Below, piece after piece: positions 50,601 to 63,489 of a stretch of 64,000 bases of DNA. This stretch comes from Orthonyx spaldingii (Eukaryota; Chordata; Aves; Passeriformes; Orthonychidae). Below the pieces are notes generated by a model. The model saw nothing but the letters and a program-made list of their open reading frames with translations, searched no databases and had not been told where the DNA came from. Within the stretch, counting starts at the first letter, position 1; every line of letters starts with the position of its first letter. The position numbers were made by a program, and so were the translations under genes. The DNA lies in the NCBI GenBank assembly GCA_013397795.1, contig VZTJ01005554.1, forward strand, positions 275,942-339,941, given 5' to 3'.

Positions 50601-53036
50601 ATACTGATGTATTTTCTGTATAAGAAAGCAATGGCATTTATTTAAGCTGAAGGAGTAAAACCTCCAAGCCATAGCATTTCTGTGATAGGGCATTTCTCTT
50701 TGACAATCAGAGTTTATAGATACATTCAGGGACAGTTCAGCAGGGAAGCTGTTTCATTATGCCCACTTAGGAAAAAACAGCATTTTGTATGCAGTTTGCA
50801 AGAAGAAAAATAATGATCATGTAAACTGACTCATTTTCCTTGTTAGATAAACCCCCCTATTCATGTAAACAGCCTTTTTATTACTTTCCAAATGCATCAA
50901 TATGATACATAAGAGGAAATTTATTTTTCAGAGGCTATATTGAATAACTTAGGGTCATTTTTCTAAGACAGGACCTGCATAGAGCAGGTTTATAAAAGAG
51001 CTGGAACTATGTCAATATACATACCCAGCAATTTACTGGGTTTGGGGGGGCTTTGTGCATGCATTTTTAACTTTTCACTATGCTTGCAGAGTAGAACAGT
51101 AGGTTTGGGGTTTTTTGTTCCAGCTGACAAATCTTTTTAGTAACTCCATTCCTTTGTGTAACGTGTAGTGACAAATCAGATCGATAGGCATTACAGTACA
51201 CAATGCACCCAAAGATCCCCTGTCAAAGTCATTATTTACAACTGCCTCCATTAGTCTAATATGTGTGTGCCTGGAAGGACGGGGGGACAGCAAAATGAGG
51301 TGGAAGTTTAAAACACAAAAGGAAGAATATTTTAAGCGACTGCTTTCTTTCTGTTTATATGCAAGTCTAATAGTACAGCTACGACACTGGCAGTGTATGT
51401 ATACATCAGACAGGAAAACATATCCAGCAGATGAATGATGCTTACTTCAGCATTGCAAGAAAAGCAGCAGGCTCAACATCTGGTATCCGGATTTCATCTT
51501 TGTCCTCAGCAAGCTCTCCGTAAAACATCGCATGGAACACAGAGCTCCCAACAGCCAGGACATACTGTTGAGAAAGGGAAATCTCATTTCATGCTTTGAA
51601 CTGAAAACACTGCCAACGCAAACAATGTGGGAGAGCCACTCTGAGCATACTGGGCTTCACTGACAGGCTCTACAGACACACTTCAGTAAGAAATGAAGTC
51701 CAAGTTAAGAACAAATTACACGTTTTCCTTGTGTTTTACTCTCCTGGGCATAGATGCATTTGCTACTGGAAAACGCTCATCTCCACCACAGAAGTTAACT
51801 ATTTCTAAGAAATCTCAAGAGCAATATTAATCAACAGCACAAAGCAGTATTCCTAACTTGACTGCCTCAGCCCAGCAAATGTGCTGTTTAACCGAAAACA
51901 CAAAGAAAAGCCAGGGACAGATTATCCCACTGCATGTGGCCTTTTCAAACACAGCCTGTCCCAGAAGAGCCGAGCCTCCCATGCTCTGTCCCAGCGTAAC
52001 CATGGGAGCTCTCCCTGGCTCTCCCTGCCCGAGCCGATCCTGCAGCTGTTGCTTACTTTGTGTCCTGGCAGCCGCTGGGTCCCACCTGGTGGCCCGACCA
52101 CAAAATGAACATCTGCCATCAAGTCATTGTTGAACATCACCGCATTTCTACAAACAGAGGTAGCATGTTAATTCGTGGCACCCAGGAACTCTCTGCGTGC
52201 CCCAGACCCAAGAAATTTAATTTCTTAACAACTTCAAGTTGCTTGTTAGCAAAGAGAAGCAGGACACACTTTGCTTAAAGCTACTTTACACATCATCACA
52301 CAGATATACCAGAGAAAGTACTAAGGAGGAAAAAGTGTGTAGGGGGAAAAAGTATTGTGTGTGTGCAATAAAACAAACCCCCAAACTTCTGAGAACTTTC
52401 CAAGAAGTGGAAATCAAAGTCCAGAGCATGTATCACTGAAAATCCCCACCGAGGTCTAAAAGCAAATCTTTACGGGCATGTTGCAGCCTTCAGCAACATT
52501 TTTATTTACTCAAACAGATGCACTGGCTGGAAAAGAGATATTAAAATATTTTTCCATTACCAAAATTCTTCTTTCACACACACACAGAAAAGGAGAAAAA
52601 AGCCCAAACAAGTAAAATAGAACTATATTTTCTTCAGGAAATAAATGCATTCTGGACATTTTGCTACTTTTCGCCTCTCCATCCAAACAGCAAAAAAACT
52701 GCCCTGAACTTACCTCTCTCTGATGGTTGGATAAAGTCCTTGCCAATTAGGTGCAGGAATAGTGTTGTTGTTATTGAGATTTTGCTGATGGTACTGCTGG
52801 ACAGCAGTTGTATTAGTGTTAGCTGGTTTCTTTCGGGGAAAAATATCAGCAGCCATCTTCTTCTTCTTTCTGGTCTTCAAGGTAATGATTTCATAGCAAA
52901 CTGGAGGCAATTTGCTGTTGCTACTGCTGCTGCTGTTTCCTTTCTTAGAGCTCTTCTTAGACCTGTTCTTGACCGTCTCTGGAAGCATCAAAAAGAAGGT
53001 GAGACATTTCATGTTCTTTCCTTTCTCATCTACCAT
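46630..53036 (-). CDS. BTBD3: BTBD3, BTB/BACK/PHR-domain protein, complete coding sequence in four exons
   Basis: Joining 53036-52714, 52147-52057, 51564-51446 and 47662-46630 on the minus strand gives one open frame of 521 codons plus TGA. All introns are GT-AG and the phases agree. Residues about 1-107 are a low-complexity N-terminus with Lys-rich and Ser-rich runs. A BTB domain follows (about 114-220, beginning NNDLMADVHFVVG), then BACK (about 230-335) and a C-terminal PHR domain (about 373-518, with SNQWRYRGRCDSIQF and ELSYFGQEGMTEVQCGK). The length matches vertebrate BTBD3 (about 522). Known of the family: BTBD3 steers dendrites toward active axons in mammalian cortex and moves to the nucleus on activity, and BTB-BACK proteins can act as CUL3 adaptors. 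The close paralogue BTBD6 is less likely, because the long N-terminus with KCLTFFLMLPETVKNRS is BTBD3-like. The start at 53036 gives the family length; Met9 and Met61 are alternatives. No frameshift or stop interrupts the frame. Confidence 0.96.
47663..51445 (-). other. BTBD3: BTBD3 intron between coding exons 3 and 4
   Basis: This 3.8-kb intron is bounded by GTAAGC and TTTCAG. It is AT-rich, with an A-run at about 49,669-49,683 and G-runs near 48,247 and 51,043. I see no recognisable transposon, RNA gene or extra exon in it. Confidence 0.85.
51446..51564 (-). CDS. BTBD3: BTBD3 coding exon 3 (BTB core)
   Basis: The exon is 119 bp. The acceptor is CAACAG|TATG and the donor CTGAA|GTAAGC. It encodes residues 139-177 plus two bases of Lys178. 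The peptide contains VGSSVFHAMFYGELAE and IRIPDVEPAAFLAML, the BTB core helices that form the dimer interface in this fold. It is too short to be found by open-frame length and was recognised from the family sequence and the splice-site fit. Confidence 0.94.
51565..52056 (-). other. BTBD3: BTBD3 intron between coding exons 2 and 3
   Basis: This is a 492-bp GT-AG intron (GTAAGC...CAACAG). Nothing else is recognised inside; open frames here are chance readings. Confidence 0.88.
52057..52147 (-). CDS. BTBD3: BTBD3 coding exon 2 (start of BTB domain)
   Basis: The exon is 91 bp. The acceptor is TTTGTAG|A and the donor CACAAA|GTAAGC. It completes Arg108 and encodes residues 109-138, including NNDLMADVHFVVG and GGTQRLPGHK, the opening strand and loop of the BTB fold. 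It ends exactly between codons (phase 0), and the next exon opens with TAT GTC CTG. A longer reading frame seen here in isolation is intron read-through beyond Lys138. Confidence 0.93.
52148..52713 (-). other. BTBD3: BTBD3 intron between coding exons 1 and 2
   Basis: This is a 566-bp GT-AG intron (GTAAGT...TTTGTAG). It includes a short (CA)n run near 52,574-52,585 and is otherwise unremarkable. Confidence 0.88.
52714..53036 (-). CDS. BTBD3: BTBD3 coding exon 1 (N-terminal region)
   Basis: This exon carries codons 1-107 and two bases of codon 108. It ends at AG|GTAAGT, a near-perfect donor. The product is hydrophilic, with a Lys/Ser tract around residues 23-41, a basic run TRKKKKMAADIFPRKK at 55-70 that looks like a nuclear localisation signal, and a Gln/Asn-rich stretch (QQYHQQNLNNNN) before the BTB domain. 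The start ATG has G at +4 but C at -3, so the context is only moderate and leaky scanning to Met9 or Met61 is possible. No domain is visible here apart from the BTB lead-in at the end. Confidence 0.93.
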
Positions 53037-53102
53037 GAGTATACTGGTGTGTAAAGCCCGACAGCCTAACTAGCTAGGAACATTTAGGAATGCACGTGGA
53101 AG
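53037..53102 (-). other. BTBD3: BTBD3 5' leader next to the start codon, with a candidate splice acceptor
   Basis: On the minus strand a pyrimidine-rich stretch leads into GTAACAG at about 53,109-53,103. This is a plausible acceptor that would place an exon start at 53102, 66 bases before the ATG. Transcripts from the distal CpG island could splice here, while transcripts from the proximal island could read straight through. A second weaker AG (CCTAGCTAG) lies closer to the ATG. Inferred from motifs only. Confidence 0.45.
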
Positions 53103-53267
53103 CTGTTACACCGAAAGAGCAGCAGAGCTGAGAGTTTGCTTCTTTTCCAGCAAGGCAAGGTGACCTTTCTAGCGCACCGAGAAAGGAACTGACTCTTAAG
53201 TTTGATCCAGTACTTGAATCGTTAAATACATCCCCATCATTCCTGCCAGCTAGCTTTCTTTCCAGCT

Positions 53268-53610
53268 TTGCCGCTCAGGAACCGCCGAGCAGAGGAGCGC
53301 AGGGTGGCGGTGCCAGGCTGCCGGCGAGCCCAAGTTGCGCGGGCAGGGCTGGGAGCGGAGCAGGAGTCGCAGCCGTGCGGCGGGAGCCGCTGCCTGCAGT
53401 CACCGGGAGCGATTGGGCTGGCGCACAGTGACACCTATTGTAGCCTGCGCCGCTCCCGCGTTAAAGCCACAGCAGCTCCCGCATCTCCCACGCAGCCGGC
53501 GGCAGTTCGGGAATAAACCGCACACGCGGCTGCGTCAGCGCACGGCTGGCCAGGAGTGCTGCGTGTGTGTGCGCGTGTGAGAGCTCTCCTCGCTGCCGCG
53601 TCAGTTCTCA
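53268..53610 (-). promoter_or_regulatory. BTBD3: Proximal CpG-rich candidate promoter of BTBD3
   Basis: GC and CpG content rise abruptly here against AT-rich flanks, 230-570 bases upstream of the start codon. On the minus strand there is a CCAAT box (53416-53412) and two CREB-type half sites, TGACGCA at 53537-53531 and TGACGC at 53603-53598. There is no clear TATA box, as expected of a CpG-island promoter. A single leader exon running into the ATG exon would need no splice donor, and I see no strong minus-strand donor between the island and the ATG. Confidence 0.65.
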
Positions 53611-56600
53611 CAGGGGAAGCAATAAGAAGTGGAAATCAGGTAGAAAGATCTGTTTGAGCCTATTGCCGTGGGAGCTGTTTCCACGGGAGTTCCGTATTAG
53701 CACAGCTTCCTCTGCCTCCAGCATCGCCACAAATCCCTATTCTAAGAGTTGTTCAGCAAGTGTGCGACAGATATCAGAATGGAATTAAAGCCATCGAGCA
53801 GCAGCAGCAAAGACAGCGATGCAGTCAAACAATCCCTTCCAGGCAGCTTCTACTCCAGTGTAACATGAACACGGATGAGGTCACAGCTTCAGCTTTAACT
53901 CTTTAGGTTTCCAGATAACACAACAGCCTTTGACAGGGGTCCCAAATCACTAAGCAGTGCTAATTAAGCCAGCTTACACCAGACATGGCTGCATCACATC
54001 AGAAGAAAACTTCTAGATGTGCAATCAGATTAAAGCAAACCACAGTGAATATATTTAATCAATATTTCAAAGAATGAAATGAAAAAGTCTGAATGGTTTA
54101 GAGAGTCTCAGGCAAAAATCACTCCTTGAGATGCAAATACAGTCTGATTTTATTCACAAATACTTCCTGAAATAAACAGGACATAAGTGATGCCAACCAA
54201 ACCATTTAAATAGGAAAAAAGTCTAATTTTCAGTCATTAGTTTACTCAGAACTTGAATTTAGATCAGATTTCCTTAATAGCGGGTCAAATGTATAGAAAA
54301 ACCACCAAGTAAGCCTAGCCACTTAAAAACAAAAGCAGGCGAAACAAAAACCACTAGGTATGAGGTGTCAACATCACACCTTAAAATACTGGGGAGCAGA
54401 TAATTAAAATATGATTTCATAATTGCTTTCAGTTTTAAAGAAAAAAACCCCTCTGCTTTCAAAGCTAATTTAGCCACATTTTGCCTTAATTAGTTTTGCT
54501 GGACAAGAGTACAGCAGGGAAATTAGTGTGATAAAAGGCTGGTGGAGAAATCTAGCTGAAGCCCCTGACAGAAACCTGCCACTGACTCGAACAGAAATAT
54601 TGCTCAGGCTATTTATTCAATCTCCACCCCAACTGCTTGGACCACAGCTGTGGCTCTGCAACACACACTCAGAGTGTCTCTAACCTATGAGTGTGCAGGT
54701 AATTCAAAGATTACCAGCTCTCCTTGGGAAGCACTGACTGTGTGCCCTGGCCATCTGGAGGCTTTGCTGCAGTGGCTGGGGACGATGCCATCCCCAGACA
54801 CATCTGTCCCCTCTGTCTGGAGGCACTGCTCATGGAAGGGGGAAACAGGAGATGTGTCCATGTCTCAGCTGTGACATTTCACAATCCAACATCTTAGTGC
54901 AAAACCTCCCTGACTGCTGCTTTATGGGAAGGTGTTGGGTTATGCCTGGTGTAGCTGAAAGGCAGAGACACCTTCCTAAATGCATCGAGGGGATGTTATG
55001 TAACTTCCAATGAAATTATTTCTAGCAACCTTTTCTTTCTCCTCCCCACTTTTTCTTTTTATCTGCAACAGACTGATTAGAAAGGGAAAACTAACAACCT
55101 AAACAATACTGAACTGCAGAGAGGGAAAAGAAGGGGTAAAGGAGAAGAAACTCATCCCACAGATGGGATCTTATAACTGCTCACAGCTGAGTTTATAACA
55201 GGAACACAGCAGGTATTCCCAGCACAGAATTTGAGTTTGTTGAGTTTGTGTAAGTTTTTTTTCCTCTCCTTATGTAAATTTCCTTCCAGCCTTCTAGTTA
55301 CAAAAATATCCCTTCTAAGTTACAAAAATAACCCTTTTGCCACTGCACAGGACAAACATTTCAAAAGGAAGAAATCTTAAAAAAAAACCAACCTCTTAAA
55401 GACACACAAAACCACAGACTCCAGAAAATCTGGTTCTCAGCACTGCAGTTGGCAGAAGACAAAAGATAGCAGGGGTTGGGAGATTTGATTGTCGTTCCAT
55501 AACTCCATTTTATAGACTCCCAAAGTATATAAAAATCAAGGTCTCTGCACATTTCCCCAAACCAATGACCAGTACAAATCCAGACTTTACACACACACAC
55601 ACCAGATAAGGTGACTGGGAGGCTATAGGAGATAAAGAGAATGAGGGACAGACTGACCAGTTAACTCCATATGGGACAGACCGTAAATGAGAATCCACAG
55701 GAATCCACCAGCCTTTGAGTTCTGTAACACACCACGCATGCACTGCACATTCTGCTTTCTGGGAAAGGAAAGGAGAAGAAGCTGCAGCTGAAGCATGTTC
55801 TGCCTGAACTCAGAAGTCAGACAGACCCCAGCAGACAAGAAGTATCTGCATGGCAGGATAAATATCCACCCCAGTAAATAAAAAACCAAACTGCCATCTT
55901 TGCCTGCTCTTAAGCCACCCACCAAAACCTGGTCTGCTCCAACTGGAAAATAGCACTGATTCCAGAATAGAATCTAAATAGATTTAGATTTTCATGGAAT
56001 CCCTTGGAAAAACTACAAACCTCTTACAGGTTCATACCACCTTCCACTGCACTTCATCACCTGAGGAACTAGGTCTCATACGAAATGGGAAGAACAACCC
56101 CCAAAGAATTAATGCTATTCACACTCACTATTCTGTTTTGGCAGAAGAGTCCATTTATTTTCCTACAATGGTGCTTTCTTCTTTTACTATACACATACTG
56201 TTAATGAATTTAGAAATCAATACACTGGCAGTCAGTCAAAACAAGCTATGAACTGCTGCCTGTTGAAAGACCAGTCAAAATCCCCAGTTTAGTTCAGTCT
56301 GTCTCCAACAAGAGGATCAAGGAAATTGACCTTCTCTGACCCAAAGATCTATCCATTTCTGAAATCTTATTACGATGTGCTCCTAATCTTCTTCAGCAAG
56401 TCTCATTTTTCTTCATTAATTATATATTAACAGAACTAAACTTGATATATACAACTGAGAAAAAGGGAAATAGGGCTTCAAAGGCACACTAATTTTTATT
56501 TTACAAGCAAAGTAGTCAGACCAGAAATATTTCAAGTTAAAGGGAGTAGGAAACCCCATGCTTAAATCTTAACATTAGCCTAATGGGTATTCAAAATGCC

Positions 56601-59600
56601 AGAAGAGAAGAATTAAGCAAAAGACTACATTCCCAGCCTGAGATACTACACACCAAGTTACATGCCCCTTTCAAATTATAAGGAGCAGGTTAGGAGCCCT
56701 TGGAAATCAGTTTCTGACTGAACATTGTGAAGCGAAGCAGCAATTTTGCTGTTCAAACCCAAGTGTGTGCAACACACCTGCCAGCCCAGTTTCGTTTATC
56801 CCTTAAGAACATAACATACCTTGACACCATTGTGCAGCACAGGAGGCACAGCAAAGCCCAGCTCTGGGTACAACTTTTAATAGTATGTTACTCTTATAAT
56901 TATGCCTTTCTAAAGGTAACTTCCAATAGGGAAATCAATTTAATTTCCAGGGCTGATGGGAGTATTCTTCCTCATATTCATCAGTCTCCCCTGCTGCAAT
57001 AGCAAGGATACTAAACTCTTTCTATTTTTTTTCTCATTCTATTAAGTTGAGTTTTTCTATGTCTCTCAGTCACAGGCCTGTTCCTCATGTAGTAACATGA
57101 ACTAGACAACTCTATAAAAAACAAGCTTTCATCAAAATTCCCAACTGTTTGTTACAACCACATCATGAATAAAGCAAAGAATTCTTAGTAAGCAATGAGG
57201 AAATGCATACATTTCTTTTTCTGTAAAGTTGCCAAGTGTGTTCTTCGGCAGTTGCTATGCCTATGCGTTATTAAAATTGTTTAAATTCTGAATTTCCCCT
57301 TACAAGGAAACAAATTTCAGATGACACATCTTGATTAACCAAAATTAATACACAATGCTACTGTTTAACCAATCTACCTGTCTGCCCACTGCTAGTTTTC
57401 ATTGAATTTAAGTTAATTTTAAGCACTCATTTAAAAATGGAATATCCATGTTCAAAACCCAAATAAACAAACAGAAAATCTCGTTAAACCCAACCCATGC
57501 AGCTGCAGTGCCTTGTTGTGTTTACCTATCAATGAAATTATTTAGTCACTTGGAAGAGTCCTTCCCAAGCACCATTTGTTTGTAACAACAAATTTGGAAA
57601 GGGGACCGATAGCTCTACCCTTCATTTTCTCAAGTGCAAAAGTGCATTACAGAGGACAAAACCTTCCAATCTCCTCTCTCCTAAGTTTCTTATTGCCAGC
57701 ACTGGAAGAAGCCGAGATGGCATCGGCTTCTGTCTGCTGCATGGAAAAGCTGGCAATGAAGTCTTACTCAGTAAGGTCTTCTACAGGAAAAAAAAAATAA
57801 AATAAAAAGACAACTAAAAGCAGGAAGAAAGATGGGCAAAATTGTAAAGACTCTCAAAGAAGCCAGAATAGATGCTAAAAAATTAGCATTTACTTCCCAG
57901 CATAGCCAAGAGCTGTGAAAGACTAGAATAGTATCAGAGTAGAATTCCATCTTGAACCAAGACTGGAAGCTTCAAAACAAAGTCCAAAACAGTTAAATTG
58001 TATTTTTCTATAGAACTCATGCTACACTAGCAAGGCACTTGTTACCAAATATTCTTAGTGTTTATGAGGATTTAAACACTGCATAATTAACCAGTAAGAT
58101 AGCTTTTACTTTTTTCCTAAACGCCCCTAATGCTTTGAAGAAAACAAGAGTAGAAAGTTCTGAGCAGCCTAGTCAAAAGGTCAACACAAACTTACATAAA
58201 ATAGAAACGTAAAGAATGAGTATTCACCACTATCTTTGACTCTTGCAGCATTTGCCAGCATGCAGGCTACATATACTACACATGGCATTTGTTTTTAATC
58301 TCTACCAAAGCAACTTGAATCTTTTTAACATGTCCTTTTTGCACCTGCAAAATAATTTTGTTTTGTTTTTTTAAGCAATATCCATTTTGAGATGAGGCAA
58401 TCAAAACAAAACATGTTTAAGAATAATATCTACTCCGATGTTTACTTGCAAATAAATGTGCATTTTCCTGGTATGGATTTCAAGTCACTTTTCATGAACC
58501 TGTTCCTACCTCAACTGCTACATCTCCTGCTCTCATTTTTTCCTGTCACTTTTCTTGCTTAGCCGCTTAAAGCTTGCAATTTAACCTCAGTGAGAGATTG
58601 AGTAACTCCATATTTATGCCCCAAACACCAGATTTTGCTATGCTAGGCTTTTTTCCTTTGAAGTTAAAGGTTTTGTTCCTGATGGACCAAAATAAATACA
58701 GCTAATGTATCAGAGTGAGAGAAAAATGTTCAACATTTTCTTGTATTTTCATTCTGATTTCAAGACCATGCCTGCTGCATGCACGACAGTCCATATAAAC
58801 CACAACTGTGAGAAGAAAGGCCTGGGTTTAAACAACCTGCAGTGAACTATATACTTGATCCTGTTACAGTGAATTACCCCACAGACACTCTCTTCTGGGC
58901 ATCTGGAAAGAAATAATGTCATGTGCTTCATTACAACATAAAATAGATGATTTTACAAGCCTGCTAAGACATATTCCCCAATATCATAGTTTGGGAGCTG
59001 CAGGTAGAAAATATCCCAGAGCAAAATTTGCAATGCATTCTCTGAGCATTACTTTGTTTCTTGGTAGTTCAAAGCAAAACCAAGAATTATAAATGAACTC
59101 TGTGAAGAGAAAACCTACAACCACAAAGTGAGAATTCAATTCAAGGTTACAGGAGATAAACTGCTTTCATGCCAATTTAAAAGAGACAAATTATGCATTT
59201 GTTCCTCATTGTGGCTACTCAAGCTTATCCACTTCATTTCAGGTAGAGCTTTGCTCTTGACAGTCTGTGGGGTCAAAACTTAAGTTCTTTCTTGGTGGCT
59301 GTCACTTATTCATTTATTTATTTATAAACATGATATTGCAAACCTGAAAGCACTCAACCCTTTTTCTAAGGCAAAGGTCAACTTTAATTCTACTCTGCCT
59401 CTCACCAAAACTGACTTACAAAGCAAAGATCAGATAGCTCAGGAAATTGGTAATGAGATACAGTGGTTTTCGTCTCTAGGTCACTAATTCTAAATTGACC
59501 AAGGTCAACAGTAATCAAAAGTCATTAGCATTTAATGATCCTTTGGTGCCCTGTGAGAAAGAAGCTAGTAATCTTAGTATACTTCAGAAAAACCAGCACC

Positions 59601-62600
59601 ACAATCAGCACTCAGATGCTGCCTGCTTCAAGGGAGAGGTCAGATCAGATGACTACAGACACAACTTCCAATCTTGCAGACAGATCTCGTCTCTGTAGGC
59701 AAACCTTTATACTAATTTTAACTTGGCTCAGAAACCATTATTTTCAAACTGAATTGTTAAATTCATACAGGCTCTCTGAAGGGCAAGCTGTAAGCTGCCT
59801 GCTCCTGCTCCTTCAAGGTTCCCAAATGTCTTTGTTCCCTTACACACAGGAAGTCTGCAGAATGCAAATACAAACAGACCCTTTCTCAGAGAGGAAGGTT
59901 CTCACTTGTGAGAACCAATGGCACCAGAAGTAACTACTCCACGAGTATCTACAGGGGAACTGCAGCACAGCTGATGATGTTGGTGTGTAACTCAAGGACT
60001 GCATTTTTCACGTGCAGGTAACCCACACTCAGCACGTCACAGCGTTGTGCTGAAGCTCCCAGTGGGACACAAGAGGGGCAGAGGATATTGCTGCAGTGCA
60101 CAACCACACCTGCTCTGCAACCTGCACTCTTCTGTCCCCTGGGACTGCCAGGGTAGCAGCACCTTCAACAAGGGTAAGGAAAACACAGGGGGCTTTTGGA
60201 AGGCTTGGCTGGGTGTTGGAATGTCCGGGGCTGCCATGGAAAACTACATCACACCAATCCATAGCTGTACATCTAGAGAAGGTTTGGGAACACGTGGCTT
60301 AAAACCCCACAGCAGATCAGCAACCTGTGTGTTCACAGCAGAGCATCACAGGCTGGCAGCATTCAGTATGTTAAACAGAAAAAGTCTGGTACAGCTTCTT
60401 GTTCCCACTGCATCTTAAATTACAGAAGAGGAAAATCATGCCAGTGAAAGAGTGAGAGAGGCACAGGTCAGTACGTTGGCAAACCAAGCACTTGATAGAA
60501 ATACATTCTCAGCCACAGTGGCTCTCACTTCTCCAAAGTAAGAATTAAAACCAATGAGTAACAATTCTTGCAGTGTTTTTACAATTGTTTACTAACCCAA
60601 ATTTTTGGATATGGGAGACCAATTGCTGCTAACCTGAGCCTAATCCAAACAGTTCAAGGAATGGAACCAGACATAAAATCCATTAAACTGCACTGTCCTG
60701 AATGATCCTCCCTTTACCATACATTAGAAGTTGTGGATCTTGTTACTTGCCCTTAACTTTGTTTCCAGACTCTCCTGCCACACACAAAGCCTCTGTTTGA
60801 ATCCACATGGAGATGAAGATGTTCCCAAATTTTTATCTTACCCACTGCTTTAGAAAATCGGACTTTCCTTTTCTGCAAATAGTTGAGTCACACTTGCCTT
60901 CCTTAGCAGTCAGTTATGCTTCAGTATTTCCATCAGTTTCTCCTCGTCTTTGCAAGTTAATGGCAGGTCCTGCACCACCATGAATTTTCAAGCCAAACAT
61001 GTACATACTCCTCAAACTCTGGTTTCAGAATATGCGTTTGGGCCTTAAGATGCATTTGTCTATCAATGTTAGGATATCTTATGTGCTCTTCACAGTAACT
61101 CCGTGACACATCAAAACTGCAGAAGAGAAGGAAACTAAGGAAGGGGGAAGTAATTAAGCAGAACAGTGTAATTAAGGGACTGTACAAGATAAACATAAAT
61201 GCCCATTAGTTTTATGTATTATGAATTTTTATACAGTATGAAAACATTTCCTTTTTCTTGGTATACATGGGGTTGTATCACTTTGGTCACGTAGAAGAGT
61301 ATTATTGAAGGCAGAAGGCAAAGAGCTCTAAGGAATCCTCACCTCTCAGACAAGCAAACATGCCACCTGCCTGAAGAGCTGCTTTCTTTTCATACCCTCA
61401 GAACGCCCTTGCAACCAAGCAGGGAGACAGGAGAGCTCTAACTCCAGAGAATGTGTTTTTTTAAAGGAAATGACTCCTTTAAATTGCTTTGGATGTAAAG
61501 AGGAGAAAGTGTAGCTTGGCTGGTTATGGAGTGTAACCTGGTACATGAATATCCTGTCACAGTAGCATGCTATCAACAAGTCATTCAACCTGGTACTGAA
61601 GCGGTACATGATCCTCTAGTGAAAAATTTATTCAGGATATCGGGTAATCTTAGGGTACAGGTGACAGGGCTGGACAAGGTGATGTCTCAATATACCTTCC
61701 AAATCTGTTTGTTGCTGTTCTTCACCCCACACAGGCAGGAGAGACAGCAGATACTCACAGACTGCCTGCCAACTCCCCAGAGTTTCAAAATGCAAACACC
61801 TTCCAGATGTAGGACTCGCTTGGTTTTCACCGCAGCTTGCCGAGTTATCAAACTCAGAGATGGCAGCAGGACCAGGAAATAGATGAGCCAGGCCCCAAAA
61901 ATGTGAAGTTTGCAAATTTGAATGAAGTGTTGTCTTACTTAAGCTTCTCCCCTCGATTTTCTGACACAGACATACAAGTGCTTTTGTAACCAAGGCAGGG
62001 GATTGGAATTCAGCTTAATGGCAGAAAACACAACCGATGACAACTTCCACCACAAAAAGCTTTTAATCTTTTCCTTCTGAGATTCCCATCTCTTACTTCC
62101 CTCTTTTGCCTCTATCTATCAGCCCTTTGAGATAGAAACTGCTGCTTTATCACTTATTTACAGAGTGCCTCACCAAACAGAGCTGCCACGCCAGCTCAGG
62201 TATCTGAACATTTGTAAAACAGAACAGCCAGCGAAACCTAAGGAGTTACCAGAGACAGTATCAGGGCAGAATAATCTGGAATTATCAGAGAAAGCTAATG
62301 CTGGGCACAAACAATATACTGCTGCAAAACAAGTTTCTACATCAGGTGATCTAAATTTCTTCTGACAACATAACACATGGCCTACCATCATCAGACCTCT
62401 ATTTTAACTGAGCCTACCCTAGCGCTTCTGCTTTCATCGTAACTGTTTGGTCAATTTAGAAAAAAAAAAAAAAAAAAATTGCTCACAAGCTCTAACAAGC
62501 AAGTGGCCAAAACATAAAAATTACTGTTGCAACTTGCATCATTTTTTCCCCCCCAGCCTTCAAGGGCAAGCTAAATGAATCCCTTGTTGCTTCTGGAAGG

Positions 62601-63480
62601 TGTTTCCTCTGGGGCAGAGCTGAGGATCACTGGCAGGGAAACACAATGGAAGTTATTGTGCAGTTAGCTGCAGTGTACTTACTGGGGGGGATTTAAAAGG
62701 GAAAAAAAAAGGAAGTACTGCAGTCTACATTCAACTTTGGCAATCCTGCAGAACTTACTTCAAATGAAGGCCCTAGAGATTTGATTTGCAAAGCTAAATT
62801 ACCCAGTAAACCCCAGATACTGTGCACTGTGACATCCTGCTCACACTTTCTGTAGGAAACGGTGAGACCAGTTCTCTCCCACTAAAATAAAAGCTATTTT
62901 GAGTTTAACTCTGGCATAAAAGCCTAAGTAACACCAGAGTATTGTACACCTATACCCCAGCACCACCTTCCTACAAAAAGCAATCAAAACGCCAGGGCAC
63001 AGATTAAAATTTAACACACAGATCACGTGCTGAAAACAAAGTATGGTGAGGACTAACAACAAGGCGAAAAAGCTGCACCAGCCCTTCTCAGATGACACAA
63101 TCTGTTGAATTAGACATGCTAGCAACCACAGTTTAGGAACAGTTAGGTATCTTAACTTCAATTCAAACTTTAACTCAGAACGACGCACTACTCCCTCCTG
63201 TTTGAAAATGCTTCAGCACTCAGGAGACACCTCAGTGAATTGAATTTATCAAAGTCCACAGGTGGCTTTCTCAAAACAAACAGGAAAACGGTGGACTGTA
63301 AAGGTGTGGGCCCTTACGTGAACCCAGCGACCCCTCAGACACACGTACGTCGGGAAGTTCGGCCAACAGCGCAGGCAAAAGTGGCGGTGTTTATGCCAAA
63401 CCGGCTGCAACTATTAATTGTGCCTCTGCGAAGTTTACCGAATTAACAGTTAAAGTACTTCTTTTATAAAAGAAGCTTTA
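53611..63480 (-). other. BTBD3: Probable BTBD3 first intron between the distal and proximal promoters
   Basis: About 9.9 kb is AT-rich and holds no recognised coding exon on either strand. A pure A-run lies at 62,460-62,479 and a second A-run near 62,702-62,710. The many short open frames are not conserved-looking. Its status as an intron depends on the distal promoter serving BTBD3, which is inferred. Confidence 0.5.
62460..62479. repeat. A homopolymer
   Basis: About twenty A residues in a row with no recognisable SINE or LINE body next to it. Confidence 0.95.
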
Positions 63481-63489
63481 TTTTAAGCA

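Noticed and set aside
62460..62479. Poly(A) tail of a processed pseudogene or SINE
   Set aside because: No gene-like or SINE-like body is found next to the A-run on either side.
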